From: CAIRDP01 sp037134895
GTDB taxonomy: Bacteria > Bacteroidota > Bacteroidia > Bacteroidales > FEN-979
NCBI GenBank assembly: GCA_037134895.1
Contig: JBAXLI010000008.1
Span: forward strand, 1 to 64,000
Reading direction: 5' to 3'
DNA: 64,000 bases
Shown: positions 9,501 to 17,729 of the stretch, in pieces
Layout of the letters: the number at the start of each line of letters is the position of its first letter
Position numbering within the stretch: the first letter of the stretch is position 1
Translations under genes and position numbers: made by a program
Notes under the pieces: generated by a model
Database searches by the model: none
The model's input: the letters and a program-made list of their open reading frames with translations, nothing else
What the model was told of the DNA's origin: nothing

Positions 9501-10538
9501 CCGCTATCATGCAATTCAGGGTATATGATCTATTATCCTGCCACCGAACATACCTATACCTTCTCAGGGACCTTGAATACCGGCTCCTTCAGCCCCAATG
9601 TTTCCTATGGAACTACGTATACATTCAACCTGGTTCCTAATCCCTATCCCTCAGCCATTAACTGGGGATCATCAAGTGGCTGGATAAAAAGCAACATCGG
9701 TGCAACAGCATGGATATGGAAAGCCTCCAGCGGGAATTACACCACTCTTTCCGGCCCATCATATGTCCCGGTGGGACAGGCCTTTATTGTCATGGCCAGC
9801 GGAACTCCGGTGCTTACTATGAATAATAACGCCTGCGTTCATGATGCTACCGCCTTTTATAAATCGGGTGAGGCAAACACACTCAAAATATCCGCTCAGT
9901 CTAATAATTACAAGGACGAGACCTTTGTGAGCTTCAACAGTTCAGCGGGACAGGAGTTCGACCCGCAACTTGACGGCTTTAAACTCTGGGGGCTGGAAGA
10001 TGCTCCGCAGTTGTGGACCGAAAAAGGCGAATCAAGGCTCAGCATTAACCAGTTGCCTCCTCCATCGGGAGGTTTGGTCGTTCCCCTGGACTTTAAAACG
10101 AGCTATGCCGGGCAGGTGAGTCTGCACTTCTCGGGTGTTGAAAGCTTTGATCCGTCTCTTGCCATCCGCCTACAAGACCTTGTAAACGGATCATGGACCG
10201 ATTTGAGGCAGAACGGCACCTATGTTTTTACCCATGATACTTCCAATACTGAAAAAAGGTTCAGCCTGGTTTTTGGCTACCCGTCAGGGATCAATACAAA
10301 CACTACCAGCAGCGGCAAAGCCTTTATAAGTAATGGCAGGATCTGCCTGGATATACCTTCCATGCAGGGCCATCTTGCGGAGATCACAGTGTATGACATG
10401 CTGGGACAGGTCATCCGCAGTCAGCAAAAAATAATGGATGGTATTGTCAGCATAGCAATGGACCTGGCTAAAGGTGTGTATATTGTCAGGGCCACTTCGG
10501 CGGATCAGAATTTCTCAACCAAAGTCATTAACAAGTAA
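6564..10538 (+). CDS. T9SS-secreted right-handed beta-helix protein
   Basis: The start is taken at ATG 6564, which gives a clean signal peptide (MKQKILLVLLIVLSGSLAF, cut near AYA); an in-frame ATG at 6522 would add 14 residues ahead of it. The mature protein opens with GSGGDYATLQLAFQAIN, typical of pectate-lyase-like parallel beta-helix proteins, followed by about 700 residues of N/S/T/G-rich strands of the type ISNNxI and GNxI. A middle beta-sandwich-like part starts near WNSTSSNSWNIAANW. The C-terminus is a T9SS type A domain (ITVYDMLGQVI ... LAKGVYIVRA ... KVINK). No polysaccharide lyase catalytic residues can be assigned by eye; adhesin or glycan-binding roles are equally possible. Confidence 0.85.
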   Translation: MKQKILLVLLIVLSGSLAFNAQSAYADATKTVGSGGDYATLQLAFQAINNGLITGAITLQITGSITDNNTAVLNASGSGSASYASLSIYPTVSGVTLSGSYSGPLIDLNGADHVTIDGRVNATGLTIDMIITNTRSGDANSSTIRFTNDATYNTVKYCIIKGSGSGGDKGILLFTNTVTTTGNSNNTIDHNEITNNGGNRPLMTIFSRSTNSSVPNSLNTISNNNIHDVLNPNNSHSFIINLGDGNGGGDSYNDAWTITGNSFYESEAFTFTSGNNMEIIYIYASSGNNFTISNNYLGGSAPLCGGTWTKTTGNHTFQLMEIRVGSTIASNIQGNTVKNFNFTNTGSNIWWGINIQAGTVNVGTTAGNCIGSSDGTGSISYTGNGSNSAFYGVHFQSSNVNAQNNIIGSITVANTTPTKSSHFYGIYVRSNGGSFSVSNNTIGSTTTLNSINATSASTTDAQKVYGIACDGNSGTVNLSNNTVANLTNGTTNTSTIVYGRIYGIYAYRNTNTISGNLIHDLTIANANSASSSDPSNTDNPSLSAAGIAFADNSNSAQTLSGNKIYNISNTYASFTGHVAGIYYYGQSTSSSIDKNLIYGVSSSSSSATIHGIKIDAGVATYSNNIITMNSDIATTMYGIYEAGSSGTSNVYFNTVYIGGSPTTGSLNSACLYNAGTSSTRDFRNNIFNNARSNSGAASGTHYAMYVLNTGGSLNCNYNDYWFSGTGGKLGYYGGNKTSLPIVTGVTGNDANSQSILPGFVNPGGTTASSYIPSAALPAATGTGITTDYGGTTRSGSPEMGAWEQGNTVTWNSTSSNSWNIAANWNPQVVPTASHNIVVPDGTTDLEVNQSIATPAMCNNLIIQSGAKVVILPGKALTVNGTLTNSGGSPRLVIQSDETGTGSLIQSSASVGATVQRYISGSATLTANMYHMVSIPVNYTTPTSNLFLGSYLYKLDAAQVDPTNNNYYGLWVNMGTSTTNPLSCNSGYMIYYPATEHTYTFSGTLNTGSFSPNVSYGTTYTFNLVPNPYPSAINWGSSSGWIKSNIGATAWIWKASSGNYTTLSGPSYVPVGQAFIVMASGTPVLTMNNNACVHDATAFYKSGEANTLKISAQSNNYKDETFVSFNSSAGQEFDPQLDGFKLWGLEDAPQLWTEKGESRLSINQLPPPSGGLVVPLDFKTSYAGQVSLHFSGVESFDPSLAIRLQDLVNGSWTDLRQNGTYVFTHDTSNTEKRFSLVFGYPSGINTNTTSSGKAFISNGRICLDIPSMQGHLAEITVYDMLGQVIRSQQKIMDGIVSIAMDLAKGVYIVRATSADQNFSTKVINK

Positions 10539-10550
10539 AACATACATTCT

Positions 10551-10799
10551 ATGAAAAAGTACATCTGTTTCTCGCTGATCGCATTTTTCGTATGTTTAAG
10601 ATTGGCTGTACTGGCCGATGGTCCTCCTCCTCCCCCTGGCAACCCGGGTAGCGGTGGTGGCGGCGGCGGTCCCGTGGGCGCACCGATCGACGGCGGACTT
10701 GGCATTCTCCTGGCCATGGGGGTTGCATACGGCGGACGAAAATTTTTCCAGGCCCGGAAGTCAAAGAAAAAGGCCGGGGACATCGAACAAGCCGCTTAA
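10551..10799 (+). CDS. Small exported protein with PID-CTERM-like sorting tail
   Basis: An 82-residue protein 12 bases after the beta-helix gene. It has an N-terminal signal segment (MKKYICFSLIAFFVCL), a proline/glycine linker (DGPPPPPGNPGSGGGGGG), then PIDGGLGILLAMGVAYGG followed by a basic tail with RKSKKK. A PID motif, a short hydrophobic segment and a positive end form the tripartite layout of putative C-terminal sorting signals in Bacteroidota known as PID-CTERM. Here the protein consists of almost nothing but the signals and a linker. Function unknown; probably cotranscribed with the upstream gene. Confidence 0.7.
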   Translation: MKKYICFSLIAFFVCLRLAVLADGPPPPPGNPGSGGGGGGPVGAPIDGGLGILLAMGVAYGGRKFFQARKSKKKAGDIEQAA

Positions 10800-10803
10800 G
10801 GGT

Positions 10804-12471
10804 TTATTGTACGATGATTTTTTTGGTAATGACAGTTTGACCTGCGATAAACCGAAGGAAATATATGCCTTTTTCAAGCCTAGAAAGGTCAACGGGAATC
10901 ATGTTTTTTCCTGAGGGATGAACAGAAGCAGGGATGGTGATTCTCTCTCTGGATTCAAGGTCCAGGATTTCAATGGAAATTTCCAATTTTACAGGAAGAT
11001 CAAAGATGATCTTTGCCTGGTCCCGGGCAGGATTGGGAATGCAGTCTACCGACAATTGCACTCCTTCCAATGGTTCTTTTTCGCTCACAAACATGCATGG
11101 GTTCGATGTATCGGATACCACGAATTGTTTGGAGCTGAGGTAACCTTCGCCAAGTGGAACATAAACCCAGTACTTCCCTGCAGCAGTGATCTGAATGGAT
11201 TGTGTGGTGGCTCCTGTAGACCAAAGATACTCAGGATGTCCGGGTTCAGCTTCGAGAAAATAATCTTTACCCGACTTATAACATTCAACTAATGGCCGTG
11301 GCAATGCCCAGGGCAGGGTATCGTAATTGAAAGCCCGGTAGCTGGTGTACGATCCTGTCTGTGAGATTTCCATTGCGACGGATTTATCGGGCTTGACAAG
11401 AACAAACCATGGATACCCCTCAGGAATCGCGCCGAAATCGACAAGATGGTTGCCATTGGGAAGTGCCTGGTGGCTCCCAACAGCCATACTGGAAAGAGAA
11501 CTGCTGTATGAGTAATTCCAAACCAGGGCGGCTGTTTTTGTGACTTCATTAAGATCGTACTCCAGGGCACGGGCCAGGGGAGGATTATGATATAATCCGT
11601 TATCGAAAATGGTTATATGTCCGTTGCTTATTCTGCGGATGTCATGCTGCCCGCTGAACCGCAGTGGATCGTTGGTGAAGTTGAATTGATTTCTCTTTCC
11701 CCCTAATCTCCAGATGATGGCCCCGGTCTGGCGGTTTATTTTCGTGATTTCATCAAAATGCCGGCAAGAGAGAAGTATGTTGCCATCATCGTCCTCTTCA
11801 ACTGCGTTTGCATGGGTCCAGTCAACTTTGGTGGGGCTGAACAGAAACATGGAATCCACATCGTTAAAAGCAAAATGGTCGTGTGCTTTCCATTGCCAGA
11901 CCAGGTTTTTATTTTCATCAAACTCCTGGATAACTACCCCGATGACTTCCGCATTGGCTCCGCCAGGACTACTATGAGTCATGCCGAAAATATGGTAAGC
12001 CGTGAGGTTCATATAACGGGATTCCTGGGCAAGCAAAAGATAGTGACCGTTGGACAGAAACTGAAGGTCGTGAACATCGATATTAAATCCGTTCGCTGCA
12101 CCCAGGGAATCTTTTACAGTAAAGGTACTGTCCATCACCTGATATTTGGAGCTGGAAAGTGAATAATAACTCATCCTCCGGTCAGGCTGGATTTTAAAAT
12201 CATAGGTGGTGGTCGAATGGATCAACCCGGGCAGAATCCTGTACCAGACAATATTCCCGAACCTGTCAAGGATCAATTGGGGGTGCTGGAAAAAGTAAGG
12301 AGGAGACGAGGCATAAGGAGCGAAAAAATAATATCCCTGGGTTGCGGCAGAGTCATGGATGGTTATCTCCATGGGAGGAAAGTTCTGGGAAAGGGTTTTT
12401 ATTTCAGGCACAAGGATCAAAACGTGAATCAGAAACAGGAAGGTGGCTAATCGTTTAAAGGGAAAATTCAT
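10804..12471 (-). CDS. Arylsulfotransferase (ASST)-like protein with T9SS domain
   Basis: A 555-residue exported protein with an N-terminal signal segment. The core resembles the bacterial arylsulfate sulfotransferase beta-propeller: DVHDLQ (H134), DWTHANAV (H220), GAIIWRLGG and GQHDIRR (H276), histidines at positions expected for the ASST active site. ASST enzymes move sulfate between phenolic compounds without PAPS. The last ~80 residues are a T9SS sorting domain (PNPARDQAKIIFD, LSRLEKGIYFLRF, ending KKIIVQ). T9SS export of such an enzyme suggests surface or extracellular action. Many Bacteroidota ASST-like proteins are untested, so substrate and activity are open. Confidence 0.8.
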   Translation of the reverse strand: MNFPFKRLATFLFLIHVLILVPEIKTLSQNFPPMEITIHDSAATQGYYFFAPYASSPPYFFQHPQLILDRFGNIVWYRILPGLIHSTTTYDFKIQPDRRMSYYSLSSSKYQVMDSTFTVKDSLGAANGFNIDVHDLQFLSNGHYLLLAQESRYMNLTAYHIFGMTHSSPGGANAEVIGVVIQEFDENKNLVWQWKAHDHFAFNDVDSMFLFSPTKVDWTHANAVEEDDDGNILLSCRHFDEITKINRQTGAIIWRLGGKRNQFNFTNDPLRFSGQHDIRRISNGHITIFDNGLYHNPPLARALEYDLNEVTKTAALVWNYSYSSSLSSMAVGSHQALPNGNHLVDFGAIPEGYPWFVLVKPDKSVAMEISQTGSYTSYRAFNYDTLPWALPRPLVECYKSGKDYFLEAEPGHPEYLWSTGATTQSIQITAAGKYWVYVPLGEGYLSSKQFVVSDTSNPCMFVSEKEPLEGVQLSVDCIPNPARDQAKIIFDLPVKLEISIEILDLESRERITIPASVHPSGKNMIPVDLSRLEKGIYFLRFIAGQTVITKKIIVQ

Positions 12472-12538
12472 AGGAGGTTGATTTAATCACTATGTAAATA
12501 TACCATAAAACATTGGTAAAGAAAGAAGTTGTCTGTAA

Positions 12539-12605
12539 ATATCTATCCCCTGTAAATGACAAAGCCCGCCAGAAGCGGGCTTTGTCATTTACAGGGGATA
12601 GATAT
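12539..12605. terminator. Perfect 31-bp inverted repeat, 5-base loop
   Basis: Left arm 12539-12569 and right arm 12575-12605 are exact reverse complements; the loop is CAGAA. The GC-rich core AAAGCCCGC/GCGGGCTTT looks like an intrinsic terminator. It begins 6 bases beyond the stop codon of the minus-strand gene at 12612-13058, so it probably ends that transcript. There is no clear T-run, and the length of the perfect stem is unusual. Confidence 0.7.
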
Positions 12606-12611
12606 GATGAG

Positions 12612-13058
12612 TTAAACGTGTTCTTCGAATGTGGCTTCAGTGGGGAGTACCGGGTGGAGCTTGAAGACTTCACCACTCATAACTGTGTCGGTATCCAGGA
12701 AGTCAGCTTCCGATGGTGTTGTGGGCGCAAGCTCGAGAATGAGCGATTCCATGTCGATGATATCTGAATCATCAAAGCTTGCTTCCTTCGGTGTTACCGG
12801 TGCAAGTGAACTGCTCGCTGGAACGCTGGCAGGCGCAATGTCATTGTCGCTGAAATCTGCTTCAACCGGAGCTACAGGAGCAAGTACCTTCAGATCTGCC
12901 ATGCTGATTGACGCGGCCTCCGTTGCAATATGCGAGAGTTCTATTGCGGGATACTTCAACACTTCGGCAAAAATTGTCTGGGCCGAAGTGCCGTTGGCAA
13001 AAAGAAAGTTTGACTGTAATCCGAAAAGAGTTGCAATTATATAGAATGTTGTTTTCAT
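12612..13058 (-). CDS. Small exported acidic protein with four APxxPxEAxF repeats
   Basis: The start is at ATG 13058, which begins a signal peptide (MKTTFYIIATLFGLQ..., cut near SA); the upstream 33 codons of the open frame are low-complexity and unlikely to be translated. The 148-residue product has four units in its second half: LAPVAPVEADFSDND, LAPVTPKEASFDDSD, LAPTTPSEADFLDTD and HPVLPTEATFEEH, separated by about 15-25 residues. It is strongly acidic, with no cysteines in the mature part. I recognise no domain; a periplasmic or surface protein of unknown role. Confidence 0.65.
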   Translation of the reverse strand: MKTTFYIIATLFGLQSNFLFANGTSAQTIFAEVLKYPAIELSHIATEAASISMADLKVLAPVAPVEADFSDNDIAPASVPASSSLAPVTPKEASFDDSDIIDMESLILELAPTTPSEADFLDTDTVMSGEVFKLHPVLPTEATFEEHV

Positions 13059-13326
13059 TATTTTCTGTGTTTTGGTTGGTTTGGTTTTTTGTTCTTCTAA
13101 TCTTGATTCGGTAATAAGACGTGGTACTATGGGTAATGTTACAGTGTTTGTATTCAAGTGGGTTATTTTAACAATAGTTTAACAAATGATTGAATATTAA
13201 TAATTTATACTGCAAAGATAAGGCTTATTTAGACTGTGTAAATTAAAAAATCGATAAATTTCCGTTAAATCACGATGAAAGCCGGAAATTAATCGACGAA
13301 ATTCCAAGGAATTGAATCAGAGATAG
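13059..13326. other. Intergenic stretch with probable leader and promoter
   Basis: AT-rich region upstream of the small acidic protein gene. Apart from a TATCTTTG promoter-like element at 13213-13220 (minus strand) I see no gene or structured RNA. Confidence 0.45.
13213..13220 (-). promoter_or_regulatory. Candidate -7 element TATCTTTG
   Basis: Matches the Bacteroidota -7 consensus TAnnTTTG on the minus strand, 155 bases upstream of ATG 13058. The -33 TTTG is poor here (TTTA). Confidence 0.4.
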
Positions 13327-14439
13327 TTACATGTGAAAGTCGGCGATCGTGCCGTTGATCAGGTAATTACCCATGCACTGGGCAGTCAGGCATGAATGTA
13401 CGGGGAGGACCCCCAGTAAATCCCCTGTATGTATAGTATTGTATAATTCATCACTCACTTTGACAACCCCGTGTTCCTGGGAAGCTGAACTCAGGTAACA
13501 ATTTTCATAAGGTTCTGACCATCCGCTATTTGTAAGACTTGTTACAAGTCCGAAAATAGTCTTTCCCTTGTAAAATACTGATTCTTTGGAAAGGTGGACT
13601 GCGCCGCCGTAAATCACGACTTCTTTCCTTGAAGCATTCTTCGACACGACCGGACAAGCCAGGCAGACTGCAATACGTTCAGGGCCACAACTTCCTATAA
13701 CAGTTTGCATTACATCATAAAAAACGAAGTTACCCGGCCTGATCTCATCGATCCCTTCAAATTTATCGAGCAAACTGCAGGCCGGTGTGTCGCCCATCGA
13801 AAGCATCAACGGGTCAGGGCCGCTGTCAAAACCCTTCCGCAATGAACCAAGTAAACGAAACGCTTCGGCGCTGATCATCTCGATCTCATTCCTGCCCCTG
13901 GCATTGTAAGTATGGCCGGTATGTGTGAGAAATCCTTTAAATGTTAATGAAGCGCTTTTACGGCAGGTGTTGATGATCTTCTCAATTTCTCCTATATCGT
14001 CGGGCCTCAAGCCTGTTCTGTTGTACCCCGTGTCGATTTTTATAAATACGCCTATTTCATTGCCGTGGCTCCCTAGTTGCTTACAGAAAACCTCCAGTGG
14101 CGCAGCCATGGTTAGCAGGATATTAAGGCGGGCCTTCCCCGATAAAGCAATGATATCGTCAGATTCACGGATGTTTAAAGGAAATGCAATGGTTATATCA
14201 TCCCAGCTGTCATCATTGAAATACCTTGCCATTGAAACTGAAGAAACGGTAATTGCTTTCACCCCGGCTTCCCGAAACCAGGCTCCGATTAGTTTTGATT
14301 GATGGGTCTTGAAATGCGGCCTGAACTTCAACCCAAGCTTGTCGGCTTTCTCCTTCATCAGCCGGATATTCTCCCTGCATACCGCCTCGTTAAGGAGCAG
14401 TGTTGGGCGATGTATCGTGTCAAGCGGGATGTTCACCAT
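13327..14439 (-). CDS. PLP enzyme of D-serine dehydratase / D-threonine aldolase family
   Basis: A 370-residue fold-type III PLP enzyme (alanine-racemase-like barrel). The PLP lysine is K44 in RPHFKTHQS, the signature region of DSD1/D-threonine aldolase proteins. The C-terminal metal-binding pair is H348 and C350 (PVHSC), as in eukaryotic D-serine dehydratase. Expected chemistry is D-serine to pyruvate plus ammonia, or D-threonine to glycine plus acetaldehyde; sequence alone does not decide. It is last in a run with ptb, permease, buk and S9 peptidase, which favours amino acid catabolism. The start codon lies inside an 8-bp tandem array. Confidence 0.85.
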   Translation of the reverse strand: MVNIPLDTIHRPTLLLNEAVCRENIRLMKEKADKLGLKFRPHFKTHQSKLIGAWFREAGVKAITVSSVSMARYFNDDSWDDITIAFPLNIRESDDIIALSGKARLNILLTMAAPLEVFCKQLGSHGNEIGVFIKIDTGYNRTGLRPDDIGEIEKIINTCRKSASLTFKGFLTHTGHTYNARGRNEIEMISAEAFRLLGSLRKGFDSGPDPLMLSMGDTPACSLLDKFEGIDEIRPGNFVFYDVMQTVIGSCGPERIAVCLACPVVSKNASRKEVVIYGGAVHLSKESVFYKGKTIFGLVTSLTNSGWSEPYENCYLSSASQEHGVVKVSDELYNTIHTGDLLGVLPVHSCLTAQCMGNYLINGTIADFHM

Positions 14440-14483
14440 TTCGCCATTTCACCATTTCACCATTTCACCATTTCTCCATTTCT
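14434..14483 (-). repeat. 8-bp tandem array holding a start codon
   Basis: About six copies of TTCACCAT (plus strand; ATGGTGAA on the minus strand) fill the interval between the stop of the S9 peptidase gene (14484-14486) and the start of the D-serine dehydratase-like gene. The last copy supplies ATG GTG AAC, the actual start. Each copy contains ATG, GTG and TGA in overlapping registers. Confidence 0.85.
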
Positions 14484-16616
14484 TTAAAGGTAATCCTTGA
14501 AATACTCATACATCTTCACATTCAGGTGCACCCTGTCTTTGCCTCTGACATTGTGCTCATGCCCCGGATAGGTAAAATAATCAACCTGCTTGCCTTCATC
14601 TACACATTTCTTTATAAACGAGAGTCCGTTCTGGGGAACTACAGTGCCATCCTGGTAGCCCTGTATGATCAGTAGCTTGCCTGTGAGATTTTTCACATCT
14701 TTGATAAGTGACGCATTCTTATACCCCTCAGGATTGGATTCAGGAGTGTCCATGTAACGTTCTCCATACATCACCTCGTAATATTTCCAGTCAATCACCG
14801 GTCCGCCGCAAACCCCGACCTTGAAAACCCCTGGGTTTCTCACCATCATGGAAATCGTCATAAAACCGCCATATGACCATCCATTGATGCCTATCCGGCT
14901 GCTGTCAACCCAGGGAAGTGACTTCAGGTATTTAACCCCGCACATCTGGTCTTCAACCTCGGCATCCCCGAGATGCCTGAAAACAGCCTGCTCAAACTCC
15001 TTGCCACGGTTGTTTGTCCCCCGGTTATCCAGGGTGAACACAACATACCCCCTTTCGGCAAGGTAATTCAGGAACAATCCTGCCCCACCAAGCCATGAAT
15101 CGCTTATCATCTGGGAATGCGGACCGCCATAAACATAAATGATCACGGGATACCGCTTTGCTGAATCGAAATCAACGGGTTTGATCAGCCTGCAGTAAAG
15201 GTCGGTGTTCTGATTGTTCCTGATCGTAAAAATGCTCATTCTCCCGATCTTGTAATCTTTAAGCGGATTTGCATCGGTAAGCAATTCCTGTATCACCTTC
15301 CCTTTGAAGTCGAGAAGCTCCACTTTCCTTGCAACAGAAGGTGTGGAATACGAATCAAGGATGAATAGCCCGTCCTTACTGAGTTTTGAAGTATGGCTGC
15401 CGGCGGATGAGGTTATCCCGTTTATCCTGCCTGTTGAAAGTTCAACTGAACACAGGGATCTCCCGATGGGGTTGCCCTTGTTGCACATAAAGAAAATCGT
15501 TTCACCTTTCGGGTCTGTGCCAATGAAATCGCCAACCTCCCAGGCCCCGTTGGTAACCTGCCTGATGAGTTTACCGGAGGCTTCATACAGGTAATAATGC
15601 AGGTAGCCGTCGCGCCTGCTCCTCCAGAGGAAACGGGCAGGGTCGTTCTGAATGAAAATGGGCCCGGTTTCAGGCTCGACATACTTGGAATCAAACTCGG
15701 TGAACAGGGTTTTCAGGTACTTACCGGTAAGGGCATCATAAGTCTTCATCCACATGCTGTCCTGTCCGCGGTTGAGAACCGCGATGTAGATGAGTTTACC
15801 ATCGGGGCTCCAGGTCACATTGGTAAGATACTTTGATGTGTCAGCCCCGGTTTCAAGCGCCACATGGGTGTTTTTTTCAACCGAAAAAACATGAATGTTC
15901 ACGCTATGGCTTTTCTGCCCTGCCATGGGATACTTTGTACCATCTAAAACTGCTATCGGATCAACGATATCAACGATTGGATACGTGGCAACCTGGCTTT
16001 CATTCATATAGTAATACGCCAGCCTGTCGCCTGCGGGCGACCAGAAGGTTCCTTTTGAGATCCCGAACTCATTGCGGTGAACCCTGTTCGAACCATAGGA
16101 GAAATCAGGATTGGGAGATGTTTCAACCTTTATTTCTTTTCCGTTTACGCTTACGAAAAGATCATTCTTTATAGTGTAAGCAACGAAACTGGTTCCTGGT
16201 GAAATGTCGGTATTTTGCGCCGAATCGGGCCAGTAATTGAGTTTTTTCAGGATGCCATCCGCAAGGCTGTAACTGAATAATTTTCCTTTTGAAGTAAAAC
16301 TGATCTCATTGGTTTTATAAGCTGTTAGCGCGGGAATGGCCGAAAGGCTGTCTTCTTTCTGATCTTTCAGCTTTTTGTTAAGCTGTGCCAGGCTGAGAAG
16401 GGTGTCGCGGGATGAATTTGCGGGATTTCCTTTCAGCAGGTAGTTTTTTGCCACATACAGCCAGGTGCTCTCATCCCCGTTCCACTGCAGCTGTGATAAA
16501 TTCTTTGCGGTAAGCCCCCTGCCAAGGGTTGCCTCTTCCATGGTCATTAGTTTCACCTGGGCAAAAATAAGGCCCGGTAAGACCAGGCCTGTAAGGATAC
16601 TGAATAAGCGTTTCAT
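14484..16616 (-). CDS. S9 family dipeptidyl peptidase IV-like protease
   Basis: A 710-residue exported serine protease. Signal peptide MKRLFSILTGLVLPGLIFAQ. The N-terminal ~450 residues form a DPP IV-type beta-propeller (WSPDGKLIYIAVLN, EFGISKGTFWSPAGDRLAYY). The C-terminal alpha/beta-hydrolase domain has the catalytic triad S581 (GWSYGG), D656 (GYQDGTV) and H686 (YPGHEHN). Full length for the family. It would release dipeptides, often Xaa-Pro, from peptides in the periplasm or at the surface. Its gene starts 11 bases after buk and ends 44 bases before the PLP enzyme gene, so it probably belongs to the ptb operon and feeds it with amino acids. Confidence 0.9.
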   Translation of the reverse strand: MKRLFSILTGLVLPGLIFAQVKLMTMEEATLGRGLTAKNLSQLQWNGDESTWLYVAKNYLLKGNPANSSRDTLLSLAQLNKKLKDQKEDSLSAIPALTAYKTNEISFTSKGKLFSYSLADGILKKLNYWPDSAQNTDISPGTSFVAYTIKNDLFVSVNGKEIKVETSPNPDFSYGSNRVHRNEFGISKGTFWSPAGDRLAYYYMNESQVATYPIVDIVDPIAVLDGTKYPMAGQKSHSVNIHVFSVEKNTHVALETGADTSKYLTNVTWSPDGKLIYIAVLNRGQDSMWMKTYDALTGKYLKTLFTEFDSKYVEPETGPIFIQNDPARFLWRSRRDGYLHYYLYEASGKLIRQVTNGAWEVGDFIGTDPKGETIFFMCNKGNPIGRSLCSVELSTGRINGITSSAGSHTSKLSKDGLFILDSYSTPSVARKVELLDFKGKVIQELLTDANPLKDYKIGRMSIFTIRNNQNTDLYCRLIKPVDFDSAKRYPVIIYVYGGPHSQMISDSWLGGAGLFLNYLAERGYVVFTLDNRGTNNRGKEFEQAVFRHLGDAEVEDQMCGVKYLKSLPWVDSSRIGINGWSYGGFMTISMMVRNPGVFKVGVCGGPVIDWKYYEVMYGERYMDTPESNPEGYKNASLIKDVKNLTGKLLIIQGYQDGTVVPQNGLSFIKKCVDEGKQVDYFTYPGHEHNVRGKDRVHLNVKMYEYFKDYL

Positions 16617-16627
16617 GCTTTGTGTTT

Positions 16628-17707
16628 TCAGATATAAAGTGTTGGTGTGATATCGCCTTTAAGAACCATGATGCCGTTCTGGGCCAGGGCGCGCATTTCA
16701 TCTTCCCCGGGATAGATCTGCACAGGGGCAAGTTTGTATACTCTTTCCTGTATCCAGCTTACGAACATTTTATCGTAGGCAACGCCTCCTGTAATCAGGA
16801 TTGCATCACATTCGCATTTCAGCACGGTGTACATTTCGCCAATCATCTTCGCGATCTGGTAGGCCATTGCCTGGTAAACGAGTTTTGCATTCTCGTCCCC
16901 GTCTTTTACCCTCTGCTCCACATCGGCCGCATTGTTGGTGCCAAGGTAAGCAACAAGTCCGCCTTCACCTGTGACCATTTTTTTGATCTGCTTGATGTCA
17001 TATTCCCCGCTGAAACACATTTTGATGATCTGGTTCACCGGAAGTGTGCCGCTGCGCTCGGGGCTGAAAGGGCCTTCGCCGTCAACTCCCTGGTTCACGT
17101 CGATGACCTTGCCTTTTTTATGAGCGCCTACTGTGATGCCGCCTCCGAGATGTGCAACGATAAGGTTGATCTCTTCATACTTTTTCTGCACGGCTCGTGC
17201 ATATTCTCTTGCTATGGCCTTCTGGTTAAGAGCATGAAAGATCGAAATCCGTTTGAACAGGGGATGACCGGCAAACCTGGCCAGGGGCTCGAGTTCATCA
17301 ACAACCACGGGATCGGCAATATATGCTTTTGCTCCGGGAAGGTTCTTTATCAGGTCATTGGCGATGAGTCCGCCGAGGTTGCTGGCATGCTCGGTTTCGG
17401 CATGGATCAGGTCATGGATCATTGTATCATTGACCTCATAAACACCGGAAGGGATGGGCTTGAGAACGCCACCCCGGCCAACAACTGCCTTGACCTGCTC
17501 AAGATTGATGCCGGCATCGGATAGCTGCTGCAGGATGATGTTCTTACGAAACTGGAACTGGTCGGCGATCTTCGGATAAGGCGCCAGGTCCTCTGAAGTA
17601 TGCTTGATGGTTTTCAGGAAGACAGCTTTGTCGTTCTGAAAAACTGCGATTTTAGTTGAAGTTGATCCCGGGTTGATAGCAATTACCCGGACATTGTCCA
17701 TTTCCAT
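16628..17707 (-). CDS. buk: Butyrate kinase
   Basis: A 359-residue member of the acetate/butyrate kinase family: phosphate-binding AINPGSTSTK near residue 10, VGRGG at about 78, and HLGGGITVGAHKKGK and NQGVDGEGPFSPERSG in the centre, all typical of Buk. It converts butyryl-phosphate and ADP to butyrate and ATP; branched acyl-phosphates are also used by some members. With ptb two genes upstream it forms the substrate-level phosphorylation end of butyrate or branched-chain fatty acid fermentation. The permease gene lies between the two, 22 bases away. Confidence 0.93.
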   Translation of the reverse strand: MEMDNVRVIAINPGSTSTKIAVFQNDKAVFLKTIKHTSEDLAPYPKIADQFQFRKNIILQQLSDAGINLEQVKAVVGRGGVLKPIPSGVYEVNDTMIHDLIHAETEHASNLGGLIANDLIKNLPGAKAYIADPVVVDELEPLARFAGHPLFKRISIFHALNQKAIAREYARAVQKKYEEINLIVAHLGGGITVGAHKKGKVIDVNQGVDGEGPFSPERSGTLPVNQIIKMCFSGEYDIKQIKKMVTGEGGLVAYLGTNNAADVEQRVKDGDENAKLVYQAMAYQIAKMIGEMYTVLKCECDAILITGGVAYDKMFVSWIQERVYKLAPVQIYPGEDEMRALAQNGIMVLKGDITPTLYI

Positions 17708-17729
17708 AGTTTAAATTTTTTGTTCCGGT

